Translations under genes and position numbers: made by a program
Assembly (NCBI RefSeq): GCF_000384215.1
Contig: NZ_KB913032.1
Coordinates: 7,773,605 to 7,837,604 of the forward strand
Direction of reading: 5' to 3'
Origin: Amycolatopsis alba DSM 44262
GTDB taxonomy: Bacteria; Actinomycetota; Actinomycetes; Mycobacteriales; Pseudonocardiaceae
Length of the DNA stretch: 64,000 nucleotides
Shown: positions 7,578 through 16,706 of the stretch, one piece after another
How positions within the stretch are numbered: the stretch's first letter is position 1
Layout: each line of letters starts with the position of its first letter
The notes under the pieces: model-generated
What the model was told of the DNA's origin: nothing
Database searches by the model: none
What the model saw: the letters and a program-made list of their open reading frames with translations, nothing else

Positions 7578-9706
7578 ATGCGTTCGCGGTTCCCTCGCAG
7601 GCTCTGGTTCGCCGTCGCCGTCGCGTCCGGGGCGGCCGGGTTGTTCTAGCTCACGTCCTGGCTGCTCGGAAAGGGCAACGACGGCGCGGGGATCGCCAAC
7701 GTGCTGGCGTTGCCGGTCGCGGTTCTCGGCAGCGTGGCCGCGTTCTACGGTCTCCGATCAGGCCCTGAGGCCGACGATCCGGTCAGGCTGCGAGCCCGCG
7801 CCTCGGCGCTGCTCGACCAGATCATCACGGCCGAGACCAGGGCATTGCAGCAACTGCTCGGAGACACCGGCCGCCCCGAACCGGCCGACATCGGCTTCAC
7901 CCGCACGCCGCCCGACATCGCCGCCGGAACATGGCGTGCTTATGGTGGTCCCGACAGTGGATCCCTCAACACCGTCGCGGAGTTCTACGAGAGTCTGGAG
8001 CTGGGCAGGCTGGTCGTGCTCGGCGAACCAGGCTCGGGCAAGACCGTCCTCATGATCCGCCTCCTGCTGGACCTCGCACACAAGGCGCACGGCGAGCAGT
8101 TCAAGGTTCCCGTCCGGCTGAGCCTGCCGTCGTTTTCCGATTCTCCTCAGCAGACCCGCGACGTCCGCGAACGGCTGGACGCCTGGATCGCCGACCAGCT
8201 CACGAGCGTCCACGGCGTGCCGCGTTCCGTTGCCGAGGCCCTGGTCCGCGGTGGATGGATCCTTCCGCTTCTCGACGGCTTGGACGAGATGGACGGCGAC
8301 ACAGCTGACCCGCGCCGAGCCGTTGAGGTCATCACGGCGCTCAACACCGCAGGAGGACCGCGCGGATGGCCGGTAGTGGTCGCCTGCCGGGAAGAAAGCT
8401 ACCGGAATCTACCCGCGAGCACCCGGCTGCAGGATGCTCCCGTCGTGACGATGGGGGCACTCGAGGTCGAGCAGATCATCGGCTGGCTCACACACCGCTT
8501 CCCCGATCCGAAGCAACCGGACCGGGTCCAAGCCCGCTGGCGGCCAGTCCTCACGCGCATCAGGACGAACCCCGCGGGCAGGCTCGCCAGGTTCTTGTCT
8601 TCACCTCTTCATCTTTATCTGGCGGTGAGCGTCTTCCAGGATCCCGGCGGCACGTCGGAACCAAAGGCACTCTGCGCACTCCATGAACCGCAACTCAAGC
8701 AGTTCCTCTACGCCAGGCTCATCCCCGCCGCCACCGAACACCGCCCCGGCCCAGACCGTCACCGTTACCAAGCCGACGAGGTCAACCGCTGGCTCAGCAC
8801 CTTCGCGAATCATCTCGCCTGGATGCGCGCCTACGGCTATTCCGGTGTCGATATCCACCTCTACGAACTCTGGCGCACGACCGGGACGCAAGGCAGCCAA
8901 GGCCGACGTGTCCGCCTGCTGGCAGCGGCGCTCTACTCTGCGCTTACGATTCTCATCGTAATCTTGGTGTTCCTTCACGCGTGGTTCTTCGGTGAAAGAA
9001 CCAGCTTTCGCGACCATCCAGGGCGATGGTTCCTTATCGGCGCCACACTGCTTCCGCTTGGCCTTATGAGTTTTCGTTTCACGGCAATTACCTGGACTCG
9101 CACAGTCGTGCAGATCGATCCTCGAATGTTCCTTTCAGGAGCGGGACTCCGAAAGATTCTGCGCACCGCCTTCAAGTTGATTCCACTTGGCTGCGTAGTC
9201 GGAATCCTGCTAGGTGCGGCTGCCAGTCTCCTGGAAGGAACTGGCGTTCCTCCCGATATAGTTTTCGGCGGCTTGGTGATAGGCGCGGTAGGCGGCTTCT
9301 TGATAGGTGGTGTCACGGGAGTGATCGGTACTACCTCGCGCCTTCAAGCCGCGAAGCGGCCGAGCGATCCGGAGCGCAAGATTCGCAGCTACGAGCTGTT
9401 CAGCACTCTTGTCATAGGACTGGCAATTCTAACACTCGGCAAATTCTTCATGGCGACCGGCGACAGCGTGGTCGTAGGTCTCGCGGCGGGGCTCGCAACA
9501 TACTTCGGTGGCGGTCCAGTTCCTCGACTCCGTCGCAAGCTCGCCCTCCGTGAAATGGTGCACAAGCGCGGAAACCGGAGCTCTTCCTCGATTGGGCCTA
9601 TGACGCCGGTCTCCTGCGCCTTGCAGGGACAGCAACGCAGTTCCGTCACCGTGAAGTCCAAGCCCGGCTCACGACGGTCAAACCAGGCGCCACCGACACG
9701 GCATGA
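7578..9706 (+). pseudogene. NACHT/STAND NTPase with C-terminal membrane domain, disrupted
   Basis: Starts MRSRFPRRLWFAVAVASGAA and enters a membrane segment, then hits an in-frame TAG at 7647-7649. Beyond it the same frame continues as a NACHT protein: Walker A GEPGSGKT at about residue 149, Walker B LPLLDGLDEMDGD, a sensor-type CREES region, then four or five hydrophobic segments (about 8930-9500). Near 9566-9577 coding moves to another frame, where FLDWAYDAGLLRL and TQFRHREVQARL restore the conserved C-terminus, stopping at 9706. The intact paralogue at 33701-35758 shows the same ending (QFRHREFQ). Two independent lesions suggest a dead gene, but a GTG at 7701 could restart translation, so partial function is not excluded. 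Confidence 0.85.
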
Positions 9707-9912
9707 GCTCAAGAGCCACTGGTGGCGTTGGCAGGAGCTGGCCGGGCGCTGGTGGGCAGGCGAGCGGTTTCGGCGAGCAGGCGTAGACGGGATCGCCGCC
9801 GTCTTAGCGGTCCCGCAGTGTGGTGAGGGCTCGGCCGCGACGGTGGCGGGAGGCGTCCCCCTGCCCTCGAGCAGTAAGGCTGTGGTGCCGAAGATTCCGC
9901 CAGCGGCCAGCC

Positions 9913-11124
9913 CTAGTGGCATCGAAGATCGGTGTCGGTGTGCTGCGCGGGAACGGATGAGGCGCCGGTGACGGGCACGAATCGCGCTGTACCGGCTTCC
10001 ACCACGATCGTGCCACCGTGCTCGAACCCGATCTCGCCGTCGATGTCGGCGCCGAGGTCATTGAGAGGCCTGCCCAGCGGCCCAGCCGGTCCCCCGCGCT
10101 GGAGGTAGACGCGCCAGGCGGCGCGCGGGAACCACACGTAGCGGCCGTTCGGGGTGGTGACCAGCGCGCCGGGCTCGTACTCGCCGCGGGTCAGCAGCAC
10201 CACGCGGGCGTCCCCGCACGGGAAGGGAGGGGCTTGCGGGTAGCCGAGCCTTCTGGCGGCGAGATTCCAGTGCGGCTCGGTGTAGCCACGGTAGAAGTCG
10301 CCGGACACCACGATCACGGTGTCCGGGTCGATGGACATCAGCCGGGCCGGAGTGCCGTTGAGTTCCAGGTCCTGGCTCAGTCCTGGGCCCCAGTCGTGCA
10401 CCAGGCCTTGTTCCGGCCGCGGGTCCGGGCACCCCAGAGTGGAGCGACCACCGTGCGCGGCGTAGGCGTCGAGCCAGGCCTGCCGGTGGACCCGATGAGC
10501 CGCGACACCGGTGTAAGCCACGCCGATGGCGTCGCAGTCCGGCGCCGGCGGCTGGGTTCTCTGCTCGGCCATCACACGAATCGCCACACCGGCGGTCACT
10601 ACGACCGCGATCGCGGTCGCGATCTGGCCAATGCGCCGGAGCGTGGGTCTCAGCCGGGACCGCTGTCGTGTCCTTGATTCTTTCTCGTGTTCGTCAGGAG
10701 CATGCGGTTCGTCCGCCGGAACGGGCTCCTCGAGGGTGAGCACGCGGGGCGGCACCGGTGCGGTGATCGGGGCTTGTCGAGGATCCTGGGCCGCGTCGAG
10801 CAGTTCCAGTGGGCATTTGGGGGGCGACTGGCCAGCCCGTTCGGCCTTCTCCCAGGTGGTCACCCAGTCGTTCTGCCATTCCGGCACCGACTCACCACAG
10901 GCCTCGACGATCGCCTTGGTGGTGTCCCACGTGGGAAGCCGCTCTCCCCGGATGGCCGATGCAGCGGTCGAGCCGCTGATGTTGGCCCGCCGCGCGATGT
11001 CGGCCTGCCCGCGCATCCCGGCGCGCTCGGTGAGCACACGCAGCCGGTGGGCGAACAGGTCGGTCGGAGTGTCCCCAAGTTCTCGACGCGGACGTCCAGC
11101 TTGACGAGCCACTATCACTCCCAC
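9913..11124 (-). CDS. membrane-anchored XRE-type HTH protein with extracytoplasmic domain
   Basis: A 403-residue protein. Residues 15-90 form a helix-turn-helix (ADIARRANISGSTAASAIRG). A proline-rich linker and basic patch (RQRSRLRPTLRR) lead to one membrane segment at about 165-185 (IATAIAVVVTAGVAI). The C-terminal 200 residues should lie outside the cell and contain repeated Gly/Pro/Trp strand motifs (RRLGYPQAPPFPCG, YVWFPRAAWRVYLQRGG) that recall LGFP-type cell-wall repeats. Together this suggests a transmembrane regulator sensing the envelope. GTG at 11124, 11118 or 11112 are possible starts; GGGAG favours 11112. It is divergent from the secreted-protein gene at 11284. Confidence 0.8.
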   Translation of the reverse strand: MGVIVARQAGRPRRELGDTPTDLFAHRLRVLTERAGMRGQADIARRANISGSTAASAIRGERLPTWDTTKAIVEACGESVPEWQNDWVTTWEKAERAGQSPPKCPLELLDAAQDPRQAPITAPVPPRVLTLEEPVPADEPHAPDEHEKESRTRQRSRLRPTLRRIGQIATAIAVVVTAGVAIRVMAEQRTQPPAPDCDAIGVAYTGVAAHRVHRQAWLDAYAAHGGRSTLGCPDPRPEQGLVHDWGPGLSQDLELNGTPARLMSIDPDTVIVVSGDFYRGYTEPHWNLAARRLGYPQAPPFPCGDARVVLLTRGEYEPGALVTTPNGRYVWFPRAAWRVYLQRGGPAGPLGRPLNDLGADIDGEIGFEHGGTIVVEAGTARFVPVTGASSVPAQHTDTDLRCH

Positions 11125-11283
11125 AGGGTTTAGTGGTTTGTTTAACTTCTCTGAACAGGCTTTTTAGCGTGGAACCTTTGTCGCTACACCGAAAGGGCGC
11201 CGCCATCCGGCAGCGTGTCCCGGCCCTCTCCCATCGAGTCCGAGAGCGTCGGTGACAGCACTTTCGACGACGGAGGATCATCC

Positions 11284-11646
11284 ATGTCCACCATCCCAGG
11301 CAGGAACACCGGCCCCCGCACCGCGCGTCGTCACGCGCTGACGGTCGCGGTCAGCGCGCTCGGACTGATGCTCGGCGGCGCGGTCGCCACCGCCGCGCCC
11401 GCGGCCGCGACCACCAACGGCGTGTACGGCGTCGACATGCAGCGTGCCTGCACCAAGCAGAACCCCGGCATGGGCCTGTCGGCCGTCCCGGAAGACCGCG
11501 GCAACGCCTACAGCTGGGTCTGCCGGGCGCCGTGGGGCTACAAGGTCGGCATCAACGTCAACGCCGCGTGCGCCGAGCAGCACCCGGGTACGACCGCCAA
11601 GCCGCTGAACCCGCGCGACGCCTACTCCTGGCGCTGCGTCAACTAG
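11284..11646 (+). CDS. small secreted protein with internal duplication
   Basis: A 120-residue preprotein starting at ATG 11284 behind GGAGGATC. Residues 1-43 are a signal peptide (basic start, long Ala/Leu/Val core, cut near ATAAPAAA). The mature part is two similar halves: each has a V/I-D/N-x-x-x-AC-x-x-Q-x-PG pattern and ends AYSW-x-C. Four Cys suggest one disulfide per repeat. Similar duplicated modules occur in actinobacterial exported proteins, but no function is established here. It is followed by a strong hairpin and the cutinase-fold gene on the same strand. Confidence 0.85.
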   Translation: MSTIPGRNTGPRTARRHALTVAVSALGLMLGGAVATAAPAAATTNGVYGVDMQRACTKQNPGMGLSAVPEDRGNAYSWVCRAPWGYKVGINVNAACAEQHPGTTAKPLNPRDAYSWRCVN

Positions 11647-11659
11647 CCGTCTCCGCCGT

Positions 11660-11690
11660 GGTGCCCGCCCGCACAAGCGCGGCGGGCACC
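11660..11690 (+). terminator. hairpin between the two secreted-protein genes
   Basis: Perfect 10-bp stem GGTGCCCGCC/GGCGGGCACC with an 11-base loop, 13 bases after the stop at 11646. No T-run follows, so it may act as a partial terminator or protect the upstream mRNA. Confidence 0.6.
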
Positions 11691-11716
11691 ACGCCCTTCA
11701 CCTTCCAAGGAGAACC

Positions 11717-12766
11717 ATGACCAGGGCGACCTTGCTCCTCACCGCGCTCGCGGCCGCCGCCGTCACGGCGCTGGCCGTGATCCCAGGCTCCACCGCGAAC
11801 GCCACCACCGGCTACCACGTGTTCAACACCGGCATCGGGATCTACCCGCGCACAACACCCACCATGAACCCCACGGCCCGCGCCGGCACCGCGCTCGCCG
11901 ACGGCACCCCGGTCACCATCGCCTGCCAGACCACCGGCGACCCGGTGCACGGCAACGCGATCTACAACCGGCTCGCCGACGACACCTACCTGCCCGACTA
12001 CTTCACCTACACCGGCGTCGACGGCTTCGTCCCGACCCTCCCCCGCTGCGACGCCCCGCCCGCCCGACCGCAGAACCCGCAACCCCAGCCCACCCAGCCG
12101 CGGCCGTTCGGCGCGGCCTGCGCCCCCACCATCCTGCTGGTAGTCCCCGGCAGCTCCGAAACCAGCACCAGCGCCCGCAGCGACCAGCACCGCGGCCTGC
12201 TCGCCCACGTCACCCGCCCACTCACCGAACGCCTCGGCAGGAAGCTGCGCGTGCACTACGCCAACTACCCCGCCAAACTCGACGGCGGCTACTTCGCCAG
12301 CAAGGACGCCGGATACCGCGCCGCGTGGTCCGCGCTCAACACCTACGCCGCCGCCTGCCCGACGAGCACATTCGCGCTGCTCGGGTACTCCCAGGGCGCG
12401 CACATCGCCGGTGACCTGGCCGCCACCATCGGCAAGGAATCCAGCCCCATCCCCGCGCGGCGGCTCAGCGCGGTCGCGCTGCTCGCCGACCCGGCCCGCA
12501 ACCCCGGCGACAACACCCTCGGCACCTCCTTCCCCAGCATCGGCGCCGCCGGAGCCCGCGCCGGCTTCGGCGACACCACCAAGGTCGTGATCGGGCTGTG
12601 CACCGACTTCGACCCGGTCTGCAACGCCGCCCCGCCCTACGCCGCACCACTCACCGCCGCACTGCTCGGCCAAGCCGCCCACACCGGCTACGCCACCAAG
12701 AAACTCGACGGCAGCAAGACCTTCACCGGCTGGCTCACCGACTACCTCGCCGTCACGCTCGACTAG
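11717..12766 (+). CDS. secreted cutinase-family hydrolase with N-terminal SH3-like segment
   Basis: A 349-residue exported serine hydrolase. Residues 1-30 are a signal peptide. Residues 31-112 resemble a bacterial SH3-like or wall-binding module. A Pro/Gln linker (PQNPQPQPTQPRP) leads to the alpha/beta hydrolase domain from about 135. The nucleophile is Ser225 in LLGYSQGAH; Asp297 or Asp299 in CTDFDPVC and His322 in AHTGY complete the triad, and paired Cys match cutinases. Likely substrates are extracellular esters, which is inference. The start follows CAAGGAGAACC. A long inverted repeat just downstream separates it from the CRISPR array. Confidence 0.92.
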   Translation: MTRATLLLTALAAAAVTALAVIPGSTANATTGYHVFNTGIGIYPRTTPTMNPTARAGTALADGTPVTIACQTTGDPVHGNAIYNRLADDTYLPDYFTYTGVDGFVPTLPRCDAPPARPQNPQPQPTQPRPFGAACAPTILLVVPGSSETSTSARSDQHRGLLAHVTRPLTERLGRKLRVHYANYPAKLDGGYFASKDAGYRAAWSALNTYAAACPTSTFALLGYSQGAHIAGDLAATIGKESSPIPARRLSAVALLADPARNPGDNTLGTSFPSIGAAGARAGFGDTTKVVIGLCTDFDPVCNAAPPYAAPLTAALLGQAAHTGYATKKLDGSKTFTGWLTDYLAVTLD

Positions 12767-12805
12767 CACCACGATGCGGTAGCCGCCGAGTAATGAGGCA
12801 ATGAG

Positions 12806-12836
12806 GTGGCCACGGCCGTAGTCCGGCCGTGGCCAC
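12806..12836. terminator. bidirectional hairpin between cutinase gene and CRISPR array 1
   Basis: Perfect 13-bp inverted repeat (GTGGCCACGGCCG with its complement) around a 5-base loop, 39 bases after the cutinase stop. Cutinase and array transcripts converge here, so it can end both. No T-run. Confidence 0.65.
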
Positions 12837-12867
12837 CCGGAAGCGACTCCCACCGGCCCCACCTCGA

Positions 12868-12887
12868 CCCCGGAGAGCCGATGCCAC
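12868..12887 (-). repeat. degenerate leader-distal half repeat of CRISPR array 1
   Basis: Only one half of the repeat is still recognisable (CCGGAGAGCCGATGCCAC against CCGGAGGGCCGATGCCAC). It is separated by 38 bases, spacer length, from the last good repeat, so it is the worn trailing end of the array. Confidence 0.75.
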
Positions 12888-12925
12888 TTGAAACCGCCGC
12901 GGGGCGGGCACCACCTCCATTCCCG

Positions 12926-13697
12926 GTTGCGATCCTCATCGGCCCCGAAGGGCCGATGCCACCGTCGTGTCCGCCGCCGGCGGCTACCCGCGGATCCCGT
13001 GGTTGCGACCCTCATCGGCCCCGAAGGGCCGATGCCACCTTGGTCTCGGACGTGCGCTCGCTGCCCACCGGGAAGTTGCGATCCTCATCGGCCCCGAAGG
13101 GCTGATGCCACAGGTCGCCTCGGGCCGCTACTGGGACCGGCTCCAGGTGTTGCGATCCTCATCGGCCCCGAAGGGCCGATGCCACCCCAGCTGACGAAGC
13201 GGACTGTTCAGCGTTCGGCTCGGTTGCGATCCTCATCGGCCCCGAAGGGCCGATGCCACCTGCCGAGCGTCCATCGCGATCCCATGCCCGCTCGGGTTGC
13301 GATCCTCATCGGCCCCGGAGGGCCGATGCCACTTCCTGCGCTGCGAGTTGAGTTCGGACACGGTGGCGTTGCGATCCTCATCGGCCCCGGAGGGCCGATG
13401 CCACTGCAGGTAAGGAAATCGGCCCACGGTCCCATTCTGGGTTGCGATCCTCATCGGCCCCGGAGGGCCGATGCCACGCGTCCCAGTTCGCGCAGTCCGG
13501 TCAGCAGCAGGGCGTTGCGATCCTCATCGGCCCCGGAGGGCCGATGCCACACAGCGCCGGTGCGGTGACCGTCGTCGACACCTTCGAGTTGCGATCCTCA
13601 TCGGCCCCGGAGGGCCGATGCCACGCGGTCCGCCACGCTGAAGCAGACCGTCGAGATGCTGTTGCGATCCTCATCGGCCCCGGAGGGCCGATGCCAC
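12926..13697 (-). CRISPR. type I-C CRISPR array 1 (11 repeats, 10 spacers)
   Basis: Repeats are 37 bases; spacers are 35-39 bases. In the transcribed (minus) direction each repeat starts GTGGCATCGGCCC and ends GGGCCGATGAGGATCGCAAC, with a 9-bp stem and an A/T-richer 3' handle as Cas5c substrates have. Repeat starts on the plus strand: 12926, 13002, 13075, 13149, 13223, 13296, 13368, 13441, 13514, 13588 and 13661. The five leader-distal repeats carry a TTCG loop and the six leader-proximal ones TCCG. Single changes occur at 13002 and 13075. The leader lies between 13698 and cas2. Confidence 0.98.
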
Positions 13698-13821
13698 CCT
13701 GCTCAAGCTGGGAATTCTGTCATTCCAGTGGTTCATGGTGCCTTTGCTGTTATCGACACGCCCGGGTTTCGCTTCGGAACCTGCTGGCGTGTCTGGCCAC
13801 GCTTCCTGCTCTCACCTTGTG
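13698..13821 (-). promoter_or_regulatory. leader of CRISPR array 1
   Basis: The region between cas2 and the first (leader-end) repeat. It holds an inverted repeat GACACGCC/GGCGTGTC (13755-13793) with a 23-base centre, placed 57 bases from the repeat. The same motif, centre length and distance occur at array 2. Upstream of it (minus sense) is GAGCAGGAAGCGT, also shared. Likely a signal for spacer integration and/or the array promoter. Confidence 0.75.
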
Positions 13822-14112
13822 TCAGAAGATGAGTGGGGTGTCGTGACCCGCCGGCGGCGAGTGTCCGAGATGGGCGGCGTTGGCGAAGGATCCGGCGGGG
13901 AGGCGGTAGACACGGATGCTGTCGAAGCGGGGGTGAATGATGTCGAGGAGACGGTGGCGCAGGAGCAGCAGCTGTGCCTCGCTCATCACGATCTCGAACA
14001 CCGACTTCTGCACCCGGACTCCGTAGGTTTCGCAGGCTTGCGCGACGTGACGTAGTCGCCTGCGTCCAGCGGGTGTGGTGGTTTCGACGTCGTAGGTGAT
14101 CAACAGTTCCAC
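13822..14112 (-). CDS. cas2: CRISPR-associated endonuclease Cas2
   Basis: A 96-residue protein, normal Cas2 length. The N-terminal strand ends in the conserved Asp of ITYDVE, and the second helix-strand reads YGVRVQKSVFEIVM, typical of Cas2. It dimerises and bridges two Cas1 dimers during spacer capture. GTG start; one base separates it from the cas1 stop (TGA-C-GTG). It is the last gene of the cas operon, directly before the array 1 leader. Confidence 0.96.
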   Translation of the reverse strand: MELLITYDVETTTPAGRRRLRHVAQACETYGVRVQKSVFEIVMSEAQLLLLRHRLLDIIHPRFDSIRVYRLPAGSFANAAHLGHSPPAGHDTPLIF

Positions 14113-14113
14113 G

Positions 14114-15130
14114 TCAGCTCGCGATCCACGGTTGGTATACAGGCTGATCTGCTCTCAGGTTCCGTGCGAGCAGCCGAGCCTGCACGTTGGGGAGCAGAGC
14201 GGCAGGTATGTCGCGGTGGAGCACGGAGTGCCGCCAGCTCCGTTCGCGTGCCCTCGACCACCGGTCGAGGATGAACGCTCTTCCCTCATCGGTGAGTGTC
14301 ACCCCGCCCGCGGGGTCCTGGATGGTGTGCTTGGGCGTGATCTCCTTCCGGTTGAACAGCGTCAGGACGAAGCGGTCGACGAGCAGAGGACGGAACTCCT
14401 CCATCACGTCGAGTGCGAGCGAAGGCTTCCCGGACCGCACTGTGTGCAGGTAGCCGATGCAGGGGTCCAGCCCGACCTGTTCGAGGGCACCCACCACCGC
14501 CACGCGAAGCATGCCGTAGCCGAAGGACAGCACACAATTGAACTGGTCTTCGGGCGGGCGCCGGGTGCGGCCAGGCGGAACCCCTTTCGCCAGCAGGGGC
14601 ATGGCTTGGAAGTACGACCGCGCGGCGGCGCCTTCGACGCCGAGCAGTTCGGTCAGAGTGGCAGCGTTCGCCGCCGCCACCAGCGCCTCGGCATGCGCGG
14701 CGGCGACCGCCCGGATCTTGTCCTGCCTGGTGTCCTCGGCATCGCGTGCGACGCGCAGCAATAGCTGCCAGCAGTTCTGCAGCTTTCCCGCCACGACCGC
14801 CTTGGCGATCTCGAGCCGACGGCGGGGGTCATCGTGCGCGCGGACCTGCTCGAGTCGCAGGAGCGGGTTGCCCACCTGGTTTCCACCGACGCGCCCGAGG
14901 AACCGTCCGTTGCGTGACAACCACGTCACCGCTCGATTGTCCGAGGCGCATCGCAGCAGCAGATCATTGGTGACCTCGACGCCCTTCCACACCACGAGTT
15001 GCTCTATCCGCACGAGAGGCAGCACGTGCCGGCCGGGCCGATCAGGATGGTAGATCCGCACCGTGTCGCGCTCGAGGTGCAGGCTCGTGCCCGGGGTCGT
15101 CACGAAAAGCGTGCGGAGAAGTTCAGTCAT
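14114..15130 (-). CDS. cas1: CRISPR-associated integrase Cas1 (type I-C)
   Basis: A 338-residue metal-dependent integrase. Glu166 (GVEGAAARSYF), His229 (GYLHT) and Asp241 (LALDVMEEFRP) are the expected active-site positions. The N-terminal 90 residues form the usual beta domain. Its start lies inside the 3' end of cas4 (8-base overlap), so the adaptation genes cas4-cas1-cas2 are translated as a unit. It inserts new spacers at the leader end. Confidence 0.97.
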   Translation of the reverse strand: MTELLRTLFVTTPGTSLHLERDTVRIYHPDRPGRHVLPLVRIEQLVVWKGVEVTNDLLLRCASDNRAVTWLSRNGRFLGRVGGNQVGNPLLRLEQVRAHDDPRRRLEIAKAVVAGKLQNCWQLLLRVARDAEDTRQDKIRAVAAAHAEALVAAANAATLTELLGVEGAAARSYFQAMPLLAKGVPPGRTRRPPEDQFNCVLSFGYGMLRVAVVGALEQVGLDPCIGYLHTVRSGKPSLALDVMEEFRPLLVDRFVLTLFNRKEITPKHTIQDPAGGVTLTDEGRAFILDRWSRARERSWRHSVLHRDIPAALLPNVQARLLARNLRADQPVYQPWIAS

Positions 15131-15761
15131 CCCACTCCCCCAGTACGCGGGAAGCGAACAGCGATGTGGTGTCGACCCGGACGGTTGGCATGCAGCTCTC
15201 CTTCAGCGAACAGCGATCGCAGCGCGTGTCGTTGACCGGTGCGGGCAGTGCGCCCACGACCAGGCAGCGGCGCAGGGCGCAGAGCACATGCCGCAGTCTG
15301 GTTTCCAGGGCCTCGTCGACGGTGACGTCGTACCGGCGGCGGCGCCGTCCTCCGAAGATGACGCCGCGGGGTACCGCGGCGTCGAACATGCGGCGCAGGC
15401 ACAGCACTTGCGCCGCCACTTGCAGATCGGCCGCACCGCCCGGCCGGTACGAGCCGGATTTGTGCTCGACCGGCACCGGCTCCCCTCCGGGAGATTCCAC
15501 GACGTCGCAGACACCGTGCATTCCGAGTTCGTCGTGAACCACCCGCAGCGCGGTCCACGTGCGGACGCCCGCACGTGACACGCCGGGACCACCGGCGTCG
15601 ACGATTTCGTGGGCCAGCTGGCCGCGCTGGGTGTCGACGTTGTCGGCGAAGTCGCGGTCCAGGTGGATCAGCGCAGCCTGCCGGGGACAGTAGGCGTAGT
15701 GCTCGATGGCAGAGATCGGGACACTGGTCCAGAGATCCCCAGCAGGTGATATGTCCTCCAT
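15123..15761 (-). CDS. cas4: CRISPR-associated exonuclease Cas4
   Basis: A 212-residue PD-(D/E)XK nuclease with an iron-sulfur cluster. One Cys is near the N-terminus (YAYCPRQ) and three near the C-terminus (CDRCSLKESC), the classic four-Cys set. The nuclease core shows the GVCDVVES region and PVEHKSG (E-x-K). In type I-C systems Cas4 trims prespacers and enforces PAM choice together with Cas1-Cas2. It is 5 bases downstream of cas7c and overlaps cas1. Confidence 0.96.
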   Translation of the reverse strand: MEDISPAGDLWTSVPISAIEHYAYCPRQAALIHLDRDFADNVDTQRGQLAHEIVDAGGPGVSRAGVRTWTALRVVHDELGMHGVCDVVESPGGEPVPVEHKSGSYRPGGAADLQVAAQVLCLRRMFDAAVPRGVIFGGRRRRRYDVTVDEALETRLRHVLCALRRCLVVGALPAPVNDTRCDRCSLKESCMPTVRVDTTSLFASRVLGEWDD

Positions 15762-15766
15762 GACGG

Positions 15767-16657
15767 TCAGGTCAGCAGCTTGGCGAGCGTCACGCCGTCG
15801 GGCAGGGTGTCGTCCGCGGCGTTGACCACGTAGTCGCGGTAGGACCGCGGCGGGCCGGTGACGTGGTCGTCGAGGTCGACGGTGACGCGTTCGGTGAGTT
15901 TGTGCGCTGGGGCGTTGCCGAACGCGTTGTCGTGGCTGAAGACGTACAGACCGCGGGTGGTCATCGTTCCCCGTGCGGCGGAGCGGTCGTGGTCGAACAT
16001 CATCTCCAGGGTGCGGTAGAGCAGTTCCAGGTCACGGCTGTCGACCCCGGTTTGCCTGCCGCGGGCGGCGGAGTAGTAGATCTCGGCTTTGTAGAGCCCG
16101 TACGGGACCGTCCACTTGGAACCCATTTCGGTGCTCTCGCCTTTGTCGATGTGCTCTTGTTTGGTCTGGGTGACCCTGGTGATCGTGTGCTGCTGGGGCG
16201 CGACCGGGTGGTAGCTGCGGGCGTTGGTGACCTGAAGCGGGCCGTAGATCTGGCCCAGGGACTTCGTGTCCCCTGTGGACAGGACCGCGCCGAACAGGCG
16301 GATGTCGGCGTACCGCTCGGTCAGCCAGGACCGCGCCGCGTCCCTCTGCTCGGTGGTGGGCTTTTTCTTCTTGTCAGTGATGTTGCCGGCTGTCAGGGAT
16401 TCCGCGAGCCGGGTGTTCAACGCGTGCCCGGCCTCGACGAAGATCCCGTACCGGGGGTCGCCGTCCGCCGCCAGGGGCAGTGTGTTGCGGATTTTCCGTT
16501 TGATCGCGACGTCGGTGACCAGCCCGTGTCCGGTCTCCTCGTCCATGCGTGGCCGGTTGCCGAAGTCCGGGTCACCGTTGGGGTTGCCGTCGGCGACATC
16601 GAACAACAGGACCATGTCATGGCGGACAGCGGGGTTGAGATGCGGTGCGGTGCTCAC
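15767..16657 (-). CDS. cas7: type I-C Cascade backbone subunit Cas7c (Csd2)
   Basis: A 296-residue RAMP-type protein. It opens with the family signature FDVADGNPNGDPDFGNRPR, followed by VTDVAIKRKIRNTL, and has the KSLGQIYGPLQVTNARS region characteristic of Csd2/Csh2. Multiple copies coat the crRNA in the interference complex. GTG start at 16657 preceded by GAAAGG. It lies 49 bases after cas8c, with no sign of damage. Confidence 0.96.
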   Translation of the reverse strand: MSTAPHLNPAVRHDMVLLFDVADGNPNGDPDFGNRPRMDEETGHGLVTDVAIKRKIRNTLPLAADGDPRYGIFVEAGHALNTRLAESLTAGNITDKKKKPTTEQRDAARSWLTERYADIRLFGAVLSTGDTKSLGQIYGPLQVTNARSYHPVAPQQHTITRVTQTKQEHIDKGESTEMGSKWTVPYGLYKAEIYYSAARGRQTGVDSRDLELLYRTLEMMFDHDRSAARGTMTTRGLYVFSHDNAFGNAPAHKLTERVTVDLDDHVTGPPRSYRDYVVNAADDTLPDGVTLAKLLT

Positions 16658-16706
16658 TGGGAAGCCTTTCGTTGTGGTGGCGAATCGGGAGTCGGCGGAC
16701 GGGGGG

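Noticed and set aside
9560..9600. Programmed frameshift in the first NACHT gene
   Set aside because: No slippery heptamer is apparent and the gene also has an early TAG, so mutation or sequence error is simpler.
12888..13846. Plus-strand frames with repeating SSAPKGRCH and HRPRRADAT peptides
   Set aside because: They are translations of the CRISPR repeats; periodicity follows the 37-base repeats plus spacers, not a protein.
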